In this document: piece after piece, positions 12,871 through 23,589 of the stretch
Position numbering within the stretch: position 1 is the stretch's first letter
Layout: the number at the start of each line of letters is the position of its first letter
Assembly: GCA_947311845.1 (NCBI GenBank)
Contig: CAMZMU010000080.1
Location: 22,439,432 to 22,503,431 of the forward strand
Direction of reading: 5' to 3'
DNA length: 64,000 bases
DNA from: Poa pratensis
Taxonomy: Eukaryota; Streptophyta; Magnoliopsida; Poales; Poaceae
The notes under the pieces: generated by a model
Seen by the model: only the letters and a program-made list of their open reading frames with translations
Database searches by the model: none
Told to the model about the DNA's origin: nothing
Position numbers and translations under genes: made by a program

Positions 12871-13371
12871 ATATGCAGCCAAGGAGAACTACAGAAATCA
12901 CGTATCTGGGAAGATGCCTTCCGCAACCGTGCAATGGCACTACAAGCAGCCCTTGGTAAACCAGTACCAGCAAATCACCATATTGACATCTCGGATGACA
13001 GCGTCACCGATGATCAGGTCAATATTATACTAGCTAATCCTATATTTTGTATTCTAACTCATAAGCATACTCCTTGGAAAACAAGGATACTGTCAATATT
13101 CTGAACACTGATATTTATTTTCAGGTTAAGACACAATTGTTCTTATTGTCTACTACATAGATATTAATTTATGCTCCTTCTTATTGCATCATCCTGGTTA
13201 TGTTTTACAAATTGAGGCGACTCCTAATTCCTTCTGCAAATTTCCATACTATAGGTGCTTACACATATTTCGACTGCACGCAAGCCTTTAATCCAAGGAC
13301 CTGACCATCAAGTCAGTCACATTGGGCAACCATTAGCCGCTGAAAAACTGCAATCAAGACACTTGCAGTAA
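12871..13371 (+). pseudogene. Captured 3' exons of an unidentified host gene
   Basis: Block 12871-13017 is preceded by TATGCCAG and followed by GTCAAT; it reads in frame with helix-rich sequence ELQKSRIWEDAFRNRAMAL and an acidic end (DISDDSVTDDQ). Block 13255-13371 follows CTATAG, joins in the same phase (VLTHISTARKPLIQGP...) and ends in TAA at 13369-13371. Together they look like the C-terminal exons of one gene, separated from the 5' blocks by an intron that later received the small CACTA. The protein is not recognised. Whether the locus is expressed or is a Helitron-carried fragment cannot be told from sequence. Confidence 0.4.
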
Positions 13372-13992
13372 ACAAGCATCTTCAAGAAGAGACATGGATC
13401 TGTGATGATGGAGATGGTGGTCTAGCGAAAAGAGCTAGAAACAAAGTTACCTTGCGGTGACGATACTCCTTAAGGTCCAACCAAACCGTACCTATTGTTG
13501 ATTCAGTCCACGTAGATAGCCTCGATTAGTTCTGAACTTTGTTACTGCAAAACAGATTTATTTTGCATGTTCATCGTCTAAGTCCTGATGGGTGATATTT
13601 TTGGTTATGCTATCCAAGTCTCCATCACCGAATGTCTCATTGTTAATGCTGTTGAGGCCAGCTACCTCTGCCTTTTAGAATCGTTCAAACTCATCTGGTG
13701 TTACCGAAGACTTATGTGTTTACTACTAATTCTATGTGATCAAAACTTATGTATTAAATGTTGTGTCAATTTTTATATTACTTCCCCAGTGTGCTTCACC
13801 ATTGCTCTGATCTTCCTCTTGCTTAAGACTTTTATTGTATGATGTTCTTATTACTGATTTCATATGATCTTGAAAATACGCTTTCAAATCTATATACTTG
13901 TGATCAAATTCATATGGGTATAAATATCCTTTAAGTGATCTGTATAAATGGTTGCAACCACGGGCAAAAAATTCAAAGCAGCAACAAGCGCC

Positions 13993-14008
13993 GCGCGGCG
14001 AGCCGCGC
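13993..14008 (+). other. Helitron 3' terminal hairpin
   Basis: Perfect stem GCGCGGC/GCCGCGC with loop GA, nine bases upstream of the CTAG end. Helitron 3' ends characteristically carry such a hairpin, thought to stop rolling-circle strand transfer. Confidence 0.85.
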
Positions 14009-14021
14009 CGTTCGAATCTAG

Positions 14022-14447
14022 TTTTTAACAATCATGAATTGCTACTGCCAATAATTTGTTGAACTTTAACTTTTAGCCATTTTTAACATTGTTTAAAATT
14101 TGTGTATGAAAATTGTTAAATGACAATTTAACAATTATGCAAATTTTTGTGTATAATTTGTTGCCCAATTTTAACAATCATGAATTGCTACTGCCAATAA
14201 TTTGTTGAACCTTAACTTTTAGCCATTTTTAACATTGTTTAAAATTTGTGTATGAAAATTGTTAAATGACACTTTAACAATTATGCAAATTTTTGTGTAT
14301 AATTTGTTGCCCATTGTTAACAATCATGAATTGCTACTGCCAATAATTTGTTGAACTTTAACTTTTAGCCATTTTTAACATTGTTTAAAATTTGTGTATG
14401 AAAATTGTTAAATGATACTTTAACAATTATGCTGTCCATTTTGTTTG
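14022..14447. repeat. AT-rich tandem array, about 146-bp units (right part)
   Basis: Three units begin near 14023, 14168 and 14315 with TTTTAACAATCATGAATTGC and share long identical stretches with 6541-6710. The last unit fades at about 14440. The array continues the one interrupted at 6710 and belongs to the host CACTA. Confidence 0.85.
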
Positions 14448-14518
14448 ATTATTCAAAATGACACTTTGCAAGATTTTTCCCAAGATTTATAGAAACACTT
14501 TGCATATTTAGGTGACAT

Positions 14519-16806
14519 GTGACCAAAATTGATTGCAGGGATATTGAGCTATGGACGCCCCCGGCAGAGATGAGGAGGGTGAAGATCGAATCTATCAGAT
14601 TATATATGAGTGCCGGTGGAGAAGATGACGATTTCAGCTCACAATTTCTGAACAACTCCGGTGAGGGAGTTGAGCTAGAAGCAGCAGAAAGGAGAGACGA
14701 CGAAGTGCCCTTAACAAATTCCGGTGAGGTATATATATTAAGCCTCTGTTGATCACTAGATGCATTAATTGATTTGTATTGCACTTATTAACGAATCATT
14801 TTTCTTTTAGCCCACCGGATCGAGCCAATCAGCTGCTAAAAGGCAAAAAGGCAACGAGGCCCGAACAAAAAGTTGGGCGATGGTGCAAGGATATCGATCG
14901 ACAAAGTTGGTGATGATGGCGAACCGCTGGAACCCATATAGAGCCGCCGTAAATTTATAAATCAATGCGGAGTTCTTGTTAGGGACATGGTCCCGATCAT
15001 CCTTGAAGAATGGCATAAGCCGAAGGACGACAACAATGGAGCTAGTTATGTCGACCAAAGAAGAAAAGATTTGCTTTGGGAGATGCTCTTGACACATGTC
15101 AACCTACCGCCAGGTCTCACAGATGACAAGAAGGAGAAAGTCAAGCAGTGGACTTTTAAGAAGATGGCCACACAATTCCAGACCTGAAGAAAACATTATG
15201 GAGAAATTATCTATCGGCGGAGAAACAAGATCCAGATTTCACTGGAGCACTAGTGAAGATAAAACATGACTGGCCCGCATTTGTGAAGATAAAAGAATCG
15301 TCTGCCGTGTGGCCCGATCGGAAATAAATAAGGCAAATGCTGCGAAGAAGAAATATCACCATACTTTGGGGACAGTGGCTACAAGACTGCGTGCCTAAGT
15401 GGGAAGCCTTTGAAGCAGCACTGCTTGATAAAGGGATCATTCCACAGACAGCGGACTGGCCCGAGAGGTCCAAGTTCTGGTTGTTCGCGCATGGGCAGGG
15501 TTGGACCCACAGACAGGGCAGATTGTTGCAAAGGGAAAATGGAAGGAAAAAATTGAAAAAATCTCCAAAGAGCTTGAGGACGCAATAGAAAAAGTTCGAA
15601 AGGGAGAGTACCAGCCCGATAGAGAGAACGACGAGCTGACACTCGCCCTCGGGAATCCTGAACACGTTGGACGAGTACGAGGCTATGGACCCGGTGTTTC
15701 GTGGAAGCAAGGGTTTGCGGATTACGCTGACAGTTATAGAAGCCGTCAGAGAAAGAAGAAGGAGTTAGACCGGTTATCGAATTGGAACACAAGGTGCAGC
15801 GGCAGCAGGAGCAACTGGACTCAATTAGTCAGCAAAGGGCATCTCAGCAGCAGCTAGAAGGTCCTGAAGTCGAAGCCGTCCCATCTGATCAGCGAAAAAG
15901 CAGCGTGGGTTCCACGCAGCTAGAAAATTCTGCATTCGAACCGCCGGCGGCTCACTACCCCATGGATGATGTCACGGAGAAGACAAGTTGTGAGCTACAT
16001 ATGTCAATGAAGAACATATCCTTCAAGGTGGCGGTCGGCTATGCTTTACCAAATCAACCTGAGCAACCTACCATCTTGGTGGGATTCCAGCTGGCTATGC
16101 TCGTGTCGGGGTGGATGAAATTATGCGGGGATTTGAGACACTGGAGCTTGACATTCCTGGAGGTGACGACGAGAAGACACTGGGAGAAGTCAAGAATGGT
16201 ATCGTTCTATGGAACAAGAAATACATCGTGTTTCCAGACTCGGCGCCAAGGCCACCGACTCCTCCGAGTAGCAATCCACCACCTCAAAGTCCATCCCTCC
16301 CCGCCGGTTGGGAGCGCAGCCCGAGTCCATCGCCCGCGCCGTCCCGTCAGCCGTCGACTGCGCCCACTACTAAGTTGCTAAAGCGGAAGCTGCACTTCTC
16401 GTCGACTAGTACTACTCAGAAGAAAGGTGCAAATAAGAAAACCAAGGTTGTCAAGGCTCCTGAAAAGTTATCTTACGAGTTGACTCAGGAGGAACTAGAT
16501 GAGAGGGTGACTGCCGATGTCAAAAGACAACTTGCACCGAAAAAGCCCGAGCCAAGTCAGAAAATACCTCAGGAGGACATTGAGCGCTGCCTTAGGAACT
16601 TATATAACCCGGAACCAAAGCCGCCATCAGACTATGAGCGCATTATTGACAAGTCATATAGCTCACAGATGGAGCAGCGGAAAAGCGGGAAAAAAGTTCC
16701 CCAGCTCGGAGAACAGGATGTACAATCGGTCCCCCGCTCAAGGTGTTTCCCGACAAGGCCGTACAGAACGACAGTACTGGTCTTAGTGTTGCTCAACAAC
16801 GCATAG
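14519..16806 (+). mobile_element. CACTA (En/Spm-type) transposon ORF remnant, Transposase_24-like part
   Basis: Consecutive coding pieces in changing frames match the second protein of grass CACTA elements. An N-terminal acidic piece (14570-14750) is followed by about 14980-15185 (VPIILEEWHKPKDDN, ending KMATQFQ), then 15501-15775 with the family's signature stretch (DPQTGQIVAKGKWKEKIEKI, then DRENDELTLALGNPEH and YRSRQRKKKE). A low-complexity basic linker follows (16380-16700). At least two frameshifts (near 15778 and 16090) and stops make it non-functional as a single protein. Family assignment rests on recalled conserved stretches of the plant En/Spm transposase-associated domain. Confidence 0.75.
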
Positions 16807-16832
16807 GCGACACTGGTTACCCCATATCTGAT

Positions 16833-18210
16833 CAGGTAGCATGGAAATATGTTGCCGGGAGTCTTTGGTCAGACTGAGCAGGTCAAGTATCTAACAACAA
16901 AAATGCGTCAGTTGCATAAATGGTACTTGGAAGCCGCAAAGGAAGGGAAAATCGGTATCATGGCGGCAGTTAAGGATGAGCACTACTTCCAAGAATACGG
17001 TGTGCATGTTGAGTTTACCGAACTTTTTCAGTTATACAATCAAGACGCCCTCGACAAAGCTATCATCAGTTGCTATTGTCTGTAAGTGATTTATTTCTGT
17101 AATTTAAGTCTTTAGCTCAGCTCGTTCATTGTTGTAATTTTATCCTCACTATAATCTTTTGTACGCTATTATGCAGAATGAAGATTCTCGAAAATAAAAG
17201 GGAAGGAATCTTGGACATTGGGTTCATTGACCCGGATAAAGTTCATGAAGTCACCATAGAAATGTGTGCCAAGGACACAAAGGCGACATTGCTAAGGTTT
17301 TTGAAGCGACAACGTACCACAAAAGAAATACTTTTTCCTTACAACTTCAAGTGAGTGTTACTTCTTGTACACATTCTATTTTGCTCACCCGATGTTAAGT
17401 GTAATTGATGAGTTATGCATGACTGCGTATATAAACGTGCGCAGGTTCCACTTTATTCTTATGGTCATTAAAATTGACGCTGGAGAAGTTGAAGTCTTTG
17501 ACTCATTAAGGAAACATCCTAAAGAATTCAAGAGCTGCTTTGATATGCTCCAAGAGTAATTTCTATTCTTATCGCACTATATCGGCCTCTTTCGTTAATT
17601 TCTGATATCAAGTAATTAATAACTCTCCTTTGTTCATTTTCTTTGTCGGGCAGCGTTTGGAAACAGTTCATCGAGGAAGAACCCGGTGAATTTAAACCGA
17701 AGCTGACTTTTTCTCTGAACCAAGTAAGTAGTACTACCTAGGTCCGCGCATCTCTTTAATTCTAGTTTCAATACCATTATCATGCTTGATTATTATTTGA
17801 TTGAATTCTATTCTCGTACAGTGGTGCCTGCAACAGCCACAAGGGACTAATTTATGTGGATACTACGTTTGCGAGTACATGCACATGAGAACCAGTGAGA
17901 GATTCAATAATCAAAGAAATAAAGATGTACGTAAACATTATTCACAATTTTATTTTGTTACCATCAATTGTGTTGAGTTTCATTCATAATTGTTTTATGA
18001 TGATTTGATATATATACACACAACTCATGTATTCATTTTGATCTCCTTCTTTTAAAGTTGGCAAGGAAGCGGAACGCTCTCTACCAGAGGACCGCATAAA
18101 AGCAATTGCGGAGGAATTGGCGGGATTTCTCCTTGCGGAGGTCATACCTGAACCGGAGAGTACCACTATAGCGAAAAATAATATGCCTACATGTATAGTG
18201 ATCTCCATGT
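16833..18210 (+). mobile_element. CACTA ORF remnant, Ulp1-like (C48) cysteine protease part
   Basis: Exon-like pieces alternate with GT...AG introns: 16849-17081 (QTEQVKYLTTKMRQLHKWYL...), 17177-17351, 17445-17559 and 17654-17723, 17821-17926, and a C-terminal piece about 18058-18210. The protease core can be followed: a candidate catalytic His in RFHFILMVIKID, Asp in EVEVFDSL, Gln in LQQPQGTN and Cys in TNLCGYYVCEYM, in the order and spacing typical of Ulp1-type domains that CACTA and some MULE elements carry. In-frame joins look largely possible, so this half is better preserved than the transposase-like half. Confidence 0.75.
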
Positions 18211-18257
18211 AATTAAGTACTTTATACGAAAACGTGATCTTCATGTAATTGTATGTG

Positions 18258-18258
<1 letters not shown>

Positions 18259-18296
<38 letters not shown>
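18259..18296. repeat. (TA)n microsatellite, left flank of inserted sequence
   Basis: About 19 TA units directly precede GGGCAGGACTAAAC. A second (TA)n block lies at 20142-20195, and sequence on the far sides of the two blocks is related (GTACTTTATA and ACGTGATCTTCATGTA occur at both). Confidence 0.9.
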
Positions 18297-18299
<3 letters not shown>

Positions 18300-20139
18300 C
18301 AGGACTAAACAGGAACCTACCCTTAAGAGTTCCTGTTTAGCTTAAGTAGGAACTATACCAAAATTGGGGACAGGACCCGACCCGCACCCAATACAGAACC
18401 GGAAAAACCACACACCCCACCGAACCGTCTTCTTCTTCCCCACCGCGCGGTCCACCCCCGCCTTCTTCCCCGGGCGCCGCCCTCCACCTTCTACCGGGCG
18501 CCGCCCCTCCATCCCGCGCAGCCACGGCGCCCTCCACCTTTCGTCGGCGCGCCCCCGGCCGCCTCCTTCCCAGCGGGGACCCTGCGCGCCCCTGGCCACC
18601 TCGCGGCTCCCTCCACCTCCAGCACGGCGCGACTCCCGCCACCTCCTGCCCGGCGCGGCGCGCCCCCCGCCACCTCCTGCCGGCACGACACCCTACACCT
18701 CCTGCCGGGCGCGGCGTGCCCCCGGCCACCTCCTTCCGGCGCAGCCCCGGCCTCCTTCCTCCGCGCGCCCCCAGACTCTTTCCTCCACGCGCCCCGGGCC
18801 TCCTTCCTCCGGCGCGCCCCCGGCGTCCTTCCTCCGGCGCGCCTCCGGCCTCGGCCTCCTTCCTCCGGCGCGGCCCCGGCCTCCTTCTTCCGCGCGGTCC
18901 CGGCCGCCGACGACCACCTGCGCATCGCATCTCCCCACCTCCACCGAGTTCCCGACCGCGCGTTTACCCCTGGGCCTCGTCTCCACCGGCGGCGAACCGC
19001 CTCCCCGGGACCCCCTGGCTCCTGGACTCCTCCCCGCAGCATCCACGGCGGCGTACGTCGCGACCTGCTCCCGTGAAGTGCCTGCCCGACGGCACGCTCC
19101 GCTGCGGCCCCTGGAATCCGCGCCGTCCTTCTCCCAGGCGCAACCCTCACCCCAGTACTGCTCGCTGGTCCGGCCCGGCGGCCCGCACCCGTCCTTCCTC
19201 CGCACGCCCACGGATTCTACAACTCGAAGCCGGAGTACTCCACCGTCTGGAGGTCGGGAGACCCTTGCTCGAGCGCTCTACCGTTCATGAGTGCAGTTTA
19301 GTTCAGTTCTAGTGTTGTTCAATTGAACAGCAGTGGAAATTCATAGTTCAGACAACTTGTGGATGTACCTCCGAAGCGCCATGGCAGATCGACAACGCCC
19401 CAGGTCTTCGACTCCATCGTGCACGCGCTTTCCCACTGTCCTCCACCGTGCGTGGGCTCACCGATCCATCGCTCCCGCTTTGTTCACGGTGGATTTGAGA
19501 AACAAAGTTCACTTTGCTCACAGTGGATTTCACACATGTGAGACTTGAGAAAAATCGTTCACTACATTAAAAAAAAAAGGTTCACTTCGTTAAAAAAAAA
19601 AGTGCACGAAAAAAGGTTCACTTCGTTTCAAATAAAAATTTAGAAAAAAGTTCACTTCACTCAAAAAAAAATTCACTTCGTCAGAAAAAAGGTTCACCGC
19701 GTTTAAAAAAAAAGTTCAAGAAAAAAGTTCACTTTGATTCGAAAAAAAATTTAGAAACAAAGTTCACTTCGTTCGGGAAAAAAGTTCATGTGCAGTCCTG
19801 AAAAAAGTTCACCTCGTTCAGAAAAAGGTTCAGGAAAAAAGTTCACTCCGTTCAGAAAAAATGTTCACTTCATGTTCCGTCTGAAGGTTCACATGTGATG
19901 CGCGAGAAGGTTCACATATTATTGTCGAGACAGTTTAGAAAGCCTCATTCCTAAAAAAGTTTAGAAAAAGTTCACTCTGTTAAAAAAAAAAGTTCACATC
20001 ATTCGTAAAAAAGGTTCACTTGGTACAGAAAAAAAGTTCATGTGCAATTGCGAAAAAAAGTTCACCTCGTTACGAAAAAATATTCAGGAAAAAAGTTCAC
20101 TTCATGTTCCGTCTGAAGGTTCACATGTCATGCGCGAGA

Positions 20140-20141
<2 letters not shown>
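18297..20141. mobile_element. Unclassified 1.85-kb sequence inserted in a (TA)n tract
   Basis: Both borders are (TA)n. Near the left border a perfect 12-bp inverted repeat, CTAAACAGGAAC (18305-18316) and GTTCCTGTTTAG (18329-18340), can form a hairpin. The next 900 bp (18360-19290) are very GC-rich and consist of degenerate repeats around GGCGC(G)CCCCCGGCCTCCTTCCTCC; open frames there on both strands are composition artefacts. The last 600 bp (19545-20135) are a different simple array of AAAAAAGTTCACTTCGTT-like motifs. No coding capacity is recognised. Elements that target (TA)n in grasses (Micron-type) are known, and this may be a larger relative. Confidence 0.45.
19545..20135. repeat. Degenerate GTTCACTTCGTTCAGAAAAAA tandem array
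   Basis: More than twenty copies of a GTTCAC core joined by A-runs (TTCAC-TTCGTT-CAGAAAAAA) occur in direct orientation with variable spacing of about 20-35 bp. Occasional interruptions include two copies of TTCATGTTCCGTCTGAAGGTTCACATG (about 19870 and 20100). Confidence 0.85.

Positions 20142-20195
<54 letters not shown>
20142..20195. repeat. (TA)n microsatellite, right flank
   Basis: Uninterrupted AT/TA run of about 27 units, followed by GCATCAACGTGATCTTCATGTAG, which resembles the sequence upstream of the left (TA)n block. Confidence 0.9.
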
Positions 20196-20198
<3 letters not shown>

Positions 20199-20349
20199 TC
20201 AACGTGATCTTCATGTAGTACTTTATATATACCAAAACGCGTTTTTGGCGCATCGACGTGATCCCTGTACGATGGAAAACATCCGAAACCCTAAACCCCT
20301 CCTAAACCCTAAACCCTGAAAATTAATCGAAAAGAAAAAATGCACATAC

Positions 20350-20543
20350 CTTTAGTCTCGGTTCGGATTTCCAGCCCCGTTGGCTCCGCCGTGGCCACGT
20401 GGGAGGGGCTTTTGTCCCGGTTCGTGCCCAACTGGGACTAAAGGGGGGGGGGGGGGGCTTTAGTCCCGATTTGCTAGTCCCGGTTGGCAAACCGGGACTA
20501 GAGGCCCTCCCCAACCGGACAAGAGGCCATGTTTCCACTAGTG
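20350..20543. mobile_element. Right terminus of the large CACTA element
   Basis: The inverted end reads CACTAGTGGAAACATGGCC, a CACTA terminus. Inside it are subterminal repeats of the GGGACTAAAG / TAGTCCCGGTT type in both orientations (20350-20520), typical of this superfamily, with a G-homopolymer at about 20441-20457. The three bases after the end are ATA (20544-20546). No matching left end is found upstream, so the left part is outside the window or was lost when LTR elements inserted. Confidence 0.8.
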
Positions 20544-22502
20544 ATATAGTACTCTGTGAAGTTATTAATTTACGAAATATCTTTTGTTCAGTTGATTATA
20601 AATGTTTGAATGAACACTATTTTGTTCATTTGGTATAAAAGCAAAAAAAATCCTATAGGGTCGATAGCACAAGGTTTTCCCACCAAATGCATATATGATA
20701 GCATCAAATCAATCACACAGATTTTGCGCACTAGAGCTGTGTGTGATGTGTGGTAAATCAATAAAATCGTGTGCTTTCTCATGAATTTCTGACTTCCCAC
20801 ACGCATTTTCCGGTGGAGCCTTCCTGCCTCCCCTAAGTCCTTATAAATCCGCCTACCAGGATGGAGGTGCCTTAGGCCAGTGGGGGCAGCTGACTCCAAT
20901 GGAAAATGCAAAATCCTTCACTAATTAGTATTAGTTAGTGTTAATTTATAGAGAATGGCCCCAATGTAATAGAGAGATTATACTGATGACCCCGGTGCCA
21001 TTTTTTTCAACTTTGTCCTCGCCGCCTCCCGTTCCTCTCGCAAAACCATGGTCCCTAACATGTTGCAGCAGGTACGGCGCCCGACCGCGCCCCGTCCCCT
21101 CGTTGACCTCATGCCGACGGCCACACTCTAGCTCACCAAAATGCCGCCTACCAGTGTCCTCGTGATAGCTTTTTGGATATATATGGGCAAAGCTAATCTT
21201 TTTGGGTGACTTTGCACTTTTTTTACTTTTTTGTTAGCTTATTTATTAAGAACTGGTGGTTGGCTTTGATCGACATTGTTAAATACCCCCTCCGTTCCTA
21301 AATATAAGATGTTTTAGCATTTGTCCACATTCACATATATCTAGATGTATGTAGATATATTTTATTGTGTATGTGCACTCATATTAGTATGCATGTAGAC
21401 AATATGTTGGATAGCTAAAACGTCTTATATATTGAAACGAAGATATTAGTAAACAATTAATATAGGGCGGTCAATAATACTGCATGGTTATATTCATTAA
21501 TGGATGGAGATTCCAGGTCACTTGTAATTCAGGAAGAAAATATATTAATGAAGCGGTGCGCCGCAATGCAGATCGTGACATCACAAATGAATGTGGAGTT
21601 TAGCAAGTTTCCGTGGAAGCCTTGAAGGCAGTGGCGGAGCTGCCATACAACCATTGGGGTCAGGTGAACCCAATGATATGTGTGAAATCCTTCACTAGAT
21701 AATCCATGCATTAGCGTTGTATACTGTTGGAAAAATAGCACTACATACTGAAGTTTACACCAACGGCATTTCCTTCCAGCTTCGTCCCTGGTTGGAGGCA
21801 AAGCAGAATCCATCCTACACGATTGCAAGGGCAGCGAAAGACCATGCGTTGCTCTGGGCTGGGAGATCGATTCATCGCAAAGACAAGATGCATATGGGAA
21901 ATCAATGAGCCAGCACGCCCCATAAAAGCAGCCATACGTCTCCTACGGTACCAGTCCCTGACATGCGGATATGCAGACGTGAAATCAGGCGACAGCGCCA
22001 CCACCACTCCGGGGACCAGGTCCGGTACGTGGCTGCGACGGCGACGCCGACGACGAGGACGACGACGGTGACATCCTCCTCCAGGAACCGAGATGATGGG
22101 CTCAGAGACTGCCCCCTCTGCGTGCTGCTGATACTATCACTTTCCTAACGAACCATGCAGACTTGCAGTCCGGCTGCATACGCTTCATTTACGCAGCATT
22201 ATGGGCCTAGGATGGCCGTGCTGATGGTCCGAGACGCCGAGTCCTTAACAAATGGACGCACAATAAAGCCTGTGCGCGTGTAGCTAGGTTGAGAAGTTAG
22301 CTGTACACTCCGTCAGTCCGTCACCCCCTCTCCACTGTAGAAATCTTCAGCTGGTCATGCACATACCACGACGTATCCACGCGAGTGTGCACTAGTCTTT
22401 GTTTAATCAATGCAAAATATTTGCCATATAATTGATTAAGAATAAGTTTTAGAGAGGTCTTACAAACTAAGCCTTGCCCAAAGGCCTAGGCCAAATATAA
22501 GA
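20544..22502. other. Intergenic, no gene recognised
   Basis: Contains a decayed Stowaway MITE (see 21284) and a sequence CAGTGGCGGAGCTGCC at about 21632 resembling the end of a hAT element. Related wording (ATCCTTCACTA with CCAATGG/CCCAATG) at 20870-20990 and 21640-21740 suggests two fragments of one repeat. A GAC/GACGGCGAC microsatellite-like stretch lies at about 22035-22075. No protein-like frame is convincing. Confidence 0.5.
21284..21449. mobile_element. Stowaway-type MITE, right end eroded
   Basis: Starts TA-CCCCCTCCGTTCCTAAATATAAGATGTTTTAG and ends with the inverted arm CTAAAACGTCTTATATATTGAAACGAAG; the final CGGAGGG is mutated. Confidence 0.75.
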
Positions 22503-23304
22503 TTTTTTTTGATAAAGTGATTTTATTACTTAAGAGTTTTAAGCATTACACCCAACTAAGATGCACACAGCCACAAGTTCACCAGTACTCAATTCGGCAA
22601 GAAATAAAAAGGCGAATTACATATCAAAATGAGAAATTGTAGATCTGCCTAAGATGCTGGTAGGTCTATCCGGAGTCTATGTTGCCATCCATGCCGGGAG
22701 AGTAACTCCCTGGCCGCAGCCTCCAGCCTCGACGCCACCTCCAAAAATAAATCCCGGTGCTCCACACGCTGCAGGGCCGACCATGCTCGTAGCGTAGCTG
22801 TACACCGATATATAACCTGCATAACAGAATCATTTTTATCGTTAAAAACATTGTCATTTCTACATAGCCACAGTGATCAAATAACAGCAATCGCGCCCAC
22901 CCTACTGAATAGTTTAAACCTAGGATCCACGCCATTTAACCAGTTGCCAAAAATATTTGCAAAAGTGCGCGGTGGATGTAAGTTAGAACCTATCTGGATG
23001 GCTGACCATATAGACCTGGCGAACTCGCATTGGAAGAATAAGTGTGTAATAGTCTCGTCATGGTGACAGAAGACGCACTGTTTACTTCCGTGCCAATTGC
23101 GCTTGGCAAGATTGTCTTTTGTAAGAATTACTCCTCGACGAAGATACCACACAAACACTTTAGTTTTTAGCGGTATCCTCGTCTTCCAAATTTTGTTATT
23201 ATTCCTACTATCGACTGGAACTTCGGGTAGAATTAGAGCTCTATATATAGAATCAACCGAGAATTTACCATTATTCGTAAGATTTCATTGAAATTTATCT
23301 GGAC
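22503..23304 (-). mobile_element. LINE 3' end, minus strand, copy 1 (5'-truncated)
   Basis: On the minus strand the element ends in poly-A (T-run at 22503-22510). The coding part carries a reverse-transcriptase zinc-binding domain with CVFCHHDETITHLFFQCEFA (about 23000-23070), preceded by FVWYLRRGVILTKDNLAKRN, and a C-terminal helix ending LLSRHGWQHRLRI. Such a zf-RVT module is the usual C-terminus of plant LINE ORF2. Similarity to copy 2 (25377) stops at 23304, which marks the truncation point. Reverse transcriptase and endonuclease domains are absent. Confidence 0.8.
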
Positions 23305-23589
23305 AAAATCAACTTCAGGTTACGAGCAAAGCAATGGCTCTCTGTGACTTCTCCTTCTTGTGAATTGCATCATTCCACCACTCATTGACGCTATGCATGG
23401 CATGCCAATCTCTTGGCTCAACATCATGAAGCGCAAGCCACGTCACGTCTTCAACGTGGACCAAACACGGACCGTGAAGTGGCATTGGAACAAGAGGTGT
23501 GCACTACTTTTTATTATTTCTCAGACAATGATAACGAGCCGATCTGAATAACCAGCTCGTTTACAGATATAGACAAGGATGAAAGGCAC

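Larger units (their letters stand above)
6711..14021 (+). mobile_element. Helitron, 7311 bp, with both termini
   Basis: The element begins with TC (6711) directly after host A (6710) and ends CTAG (14018-14021) directly before host T (14022), which is the A^T insertion preference of Helitrons. A perfect 7-bp hairpin GCGCGGC-GA-GCCGCGC lies at 13993-14008, nine bases before CTAG. The proof of insertion is in the host: removing 6711-14021 rejoins TTGTTGCCCA to TTTTTAACAATCATG, which restores the unit of the surrounding 146-bp array with a single mismatch. No RepHel protein is visible, so it is non-autonomous. It carries promoter-like DNA, exon-like pieces and a nested CACTA. Confidence 0.85.

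Noticed and set aside
14022..14447. Centromeric or satellite DNA
   Set aside because: Only a few 146-bp units are present and they are tied to a CACTA element; no extended satellite array.
18364..19312. Long open frames on both strands (up to about 300 codons)
   Set aside because: They overlap on both strands in Pro/Arg/Gly/Ala-rich sequence that follows from GC-rich repeats; no domain, no splice or start context.
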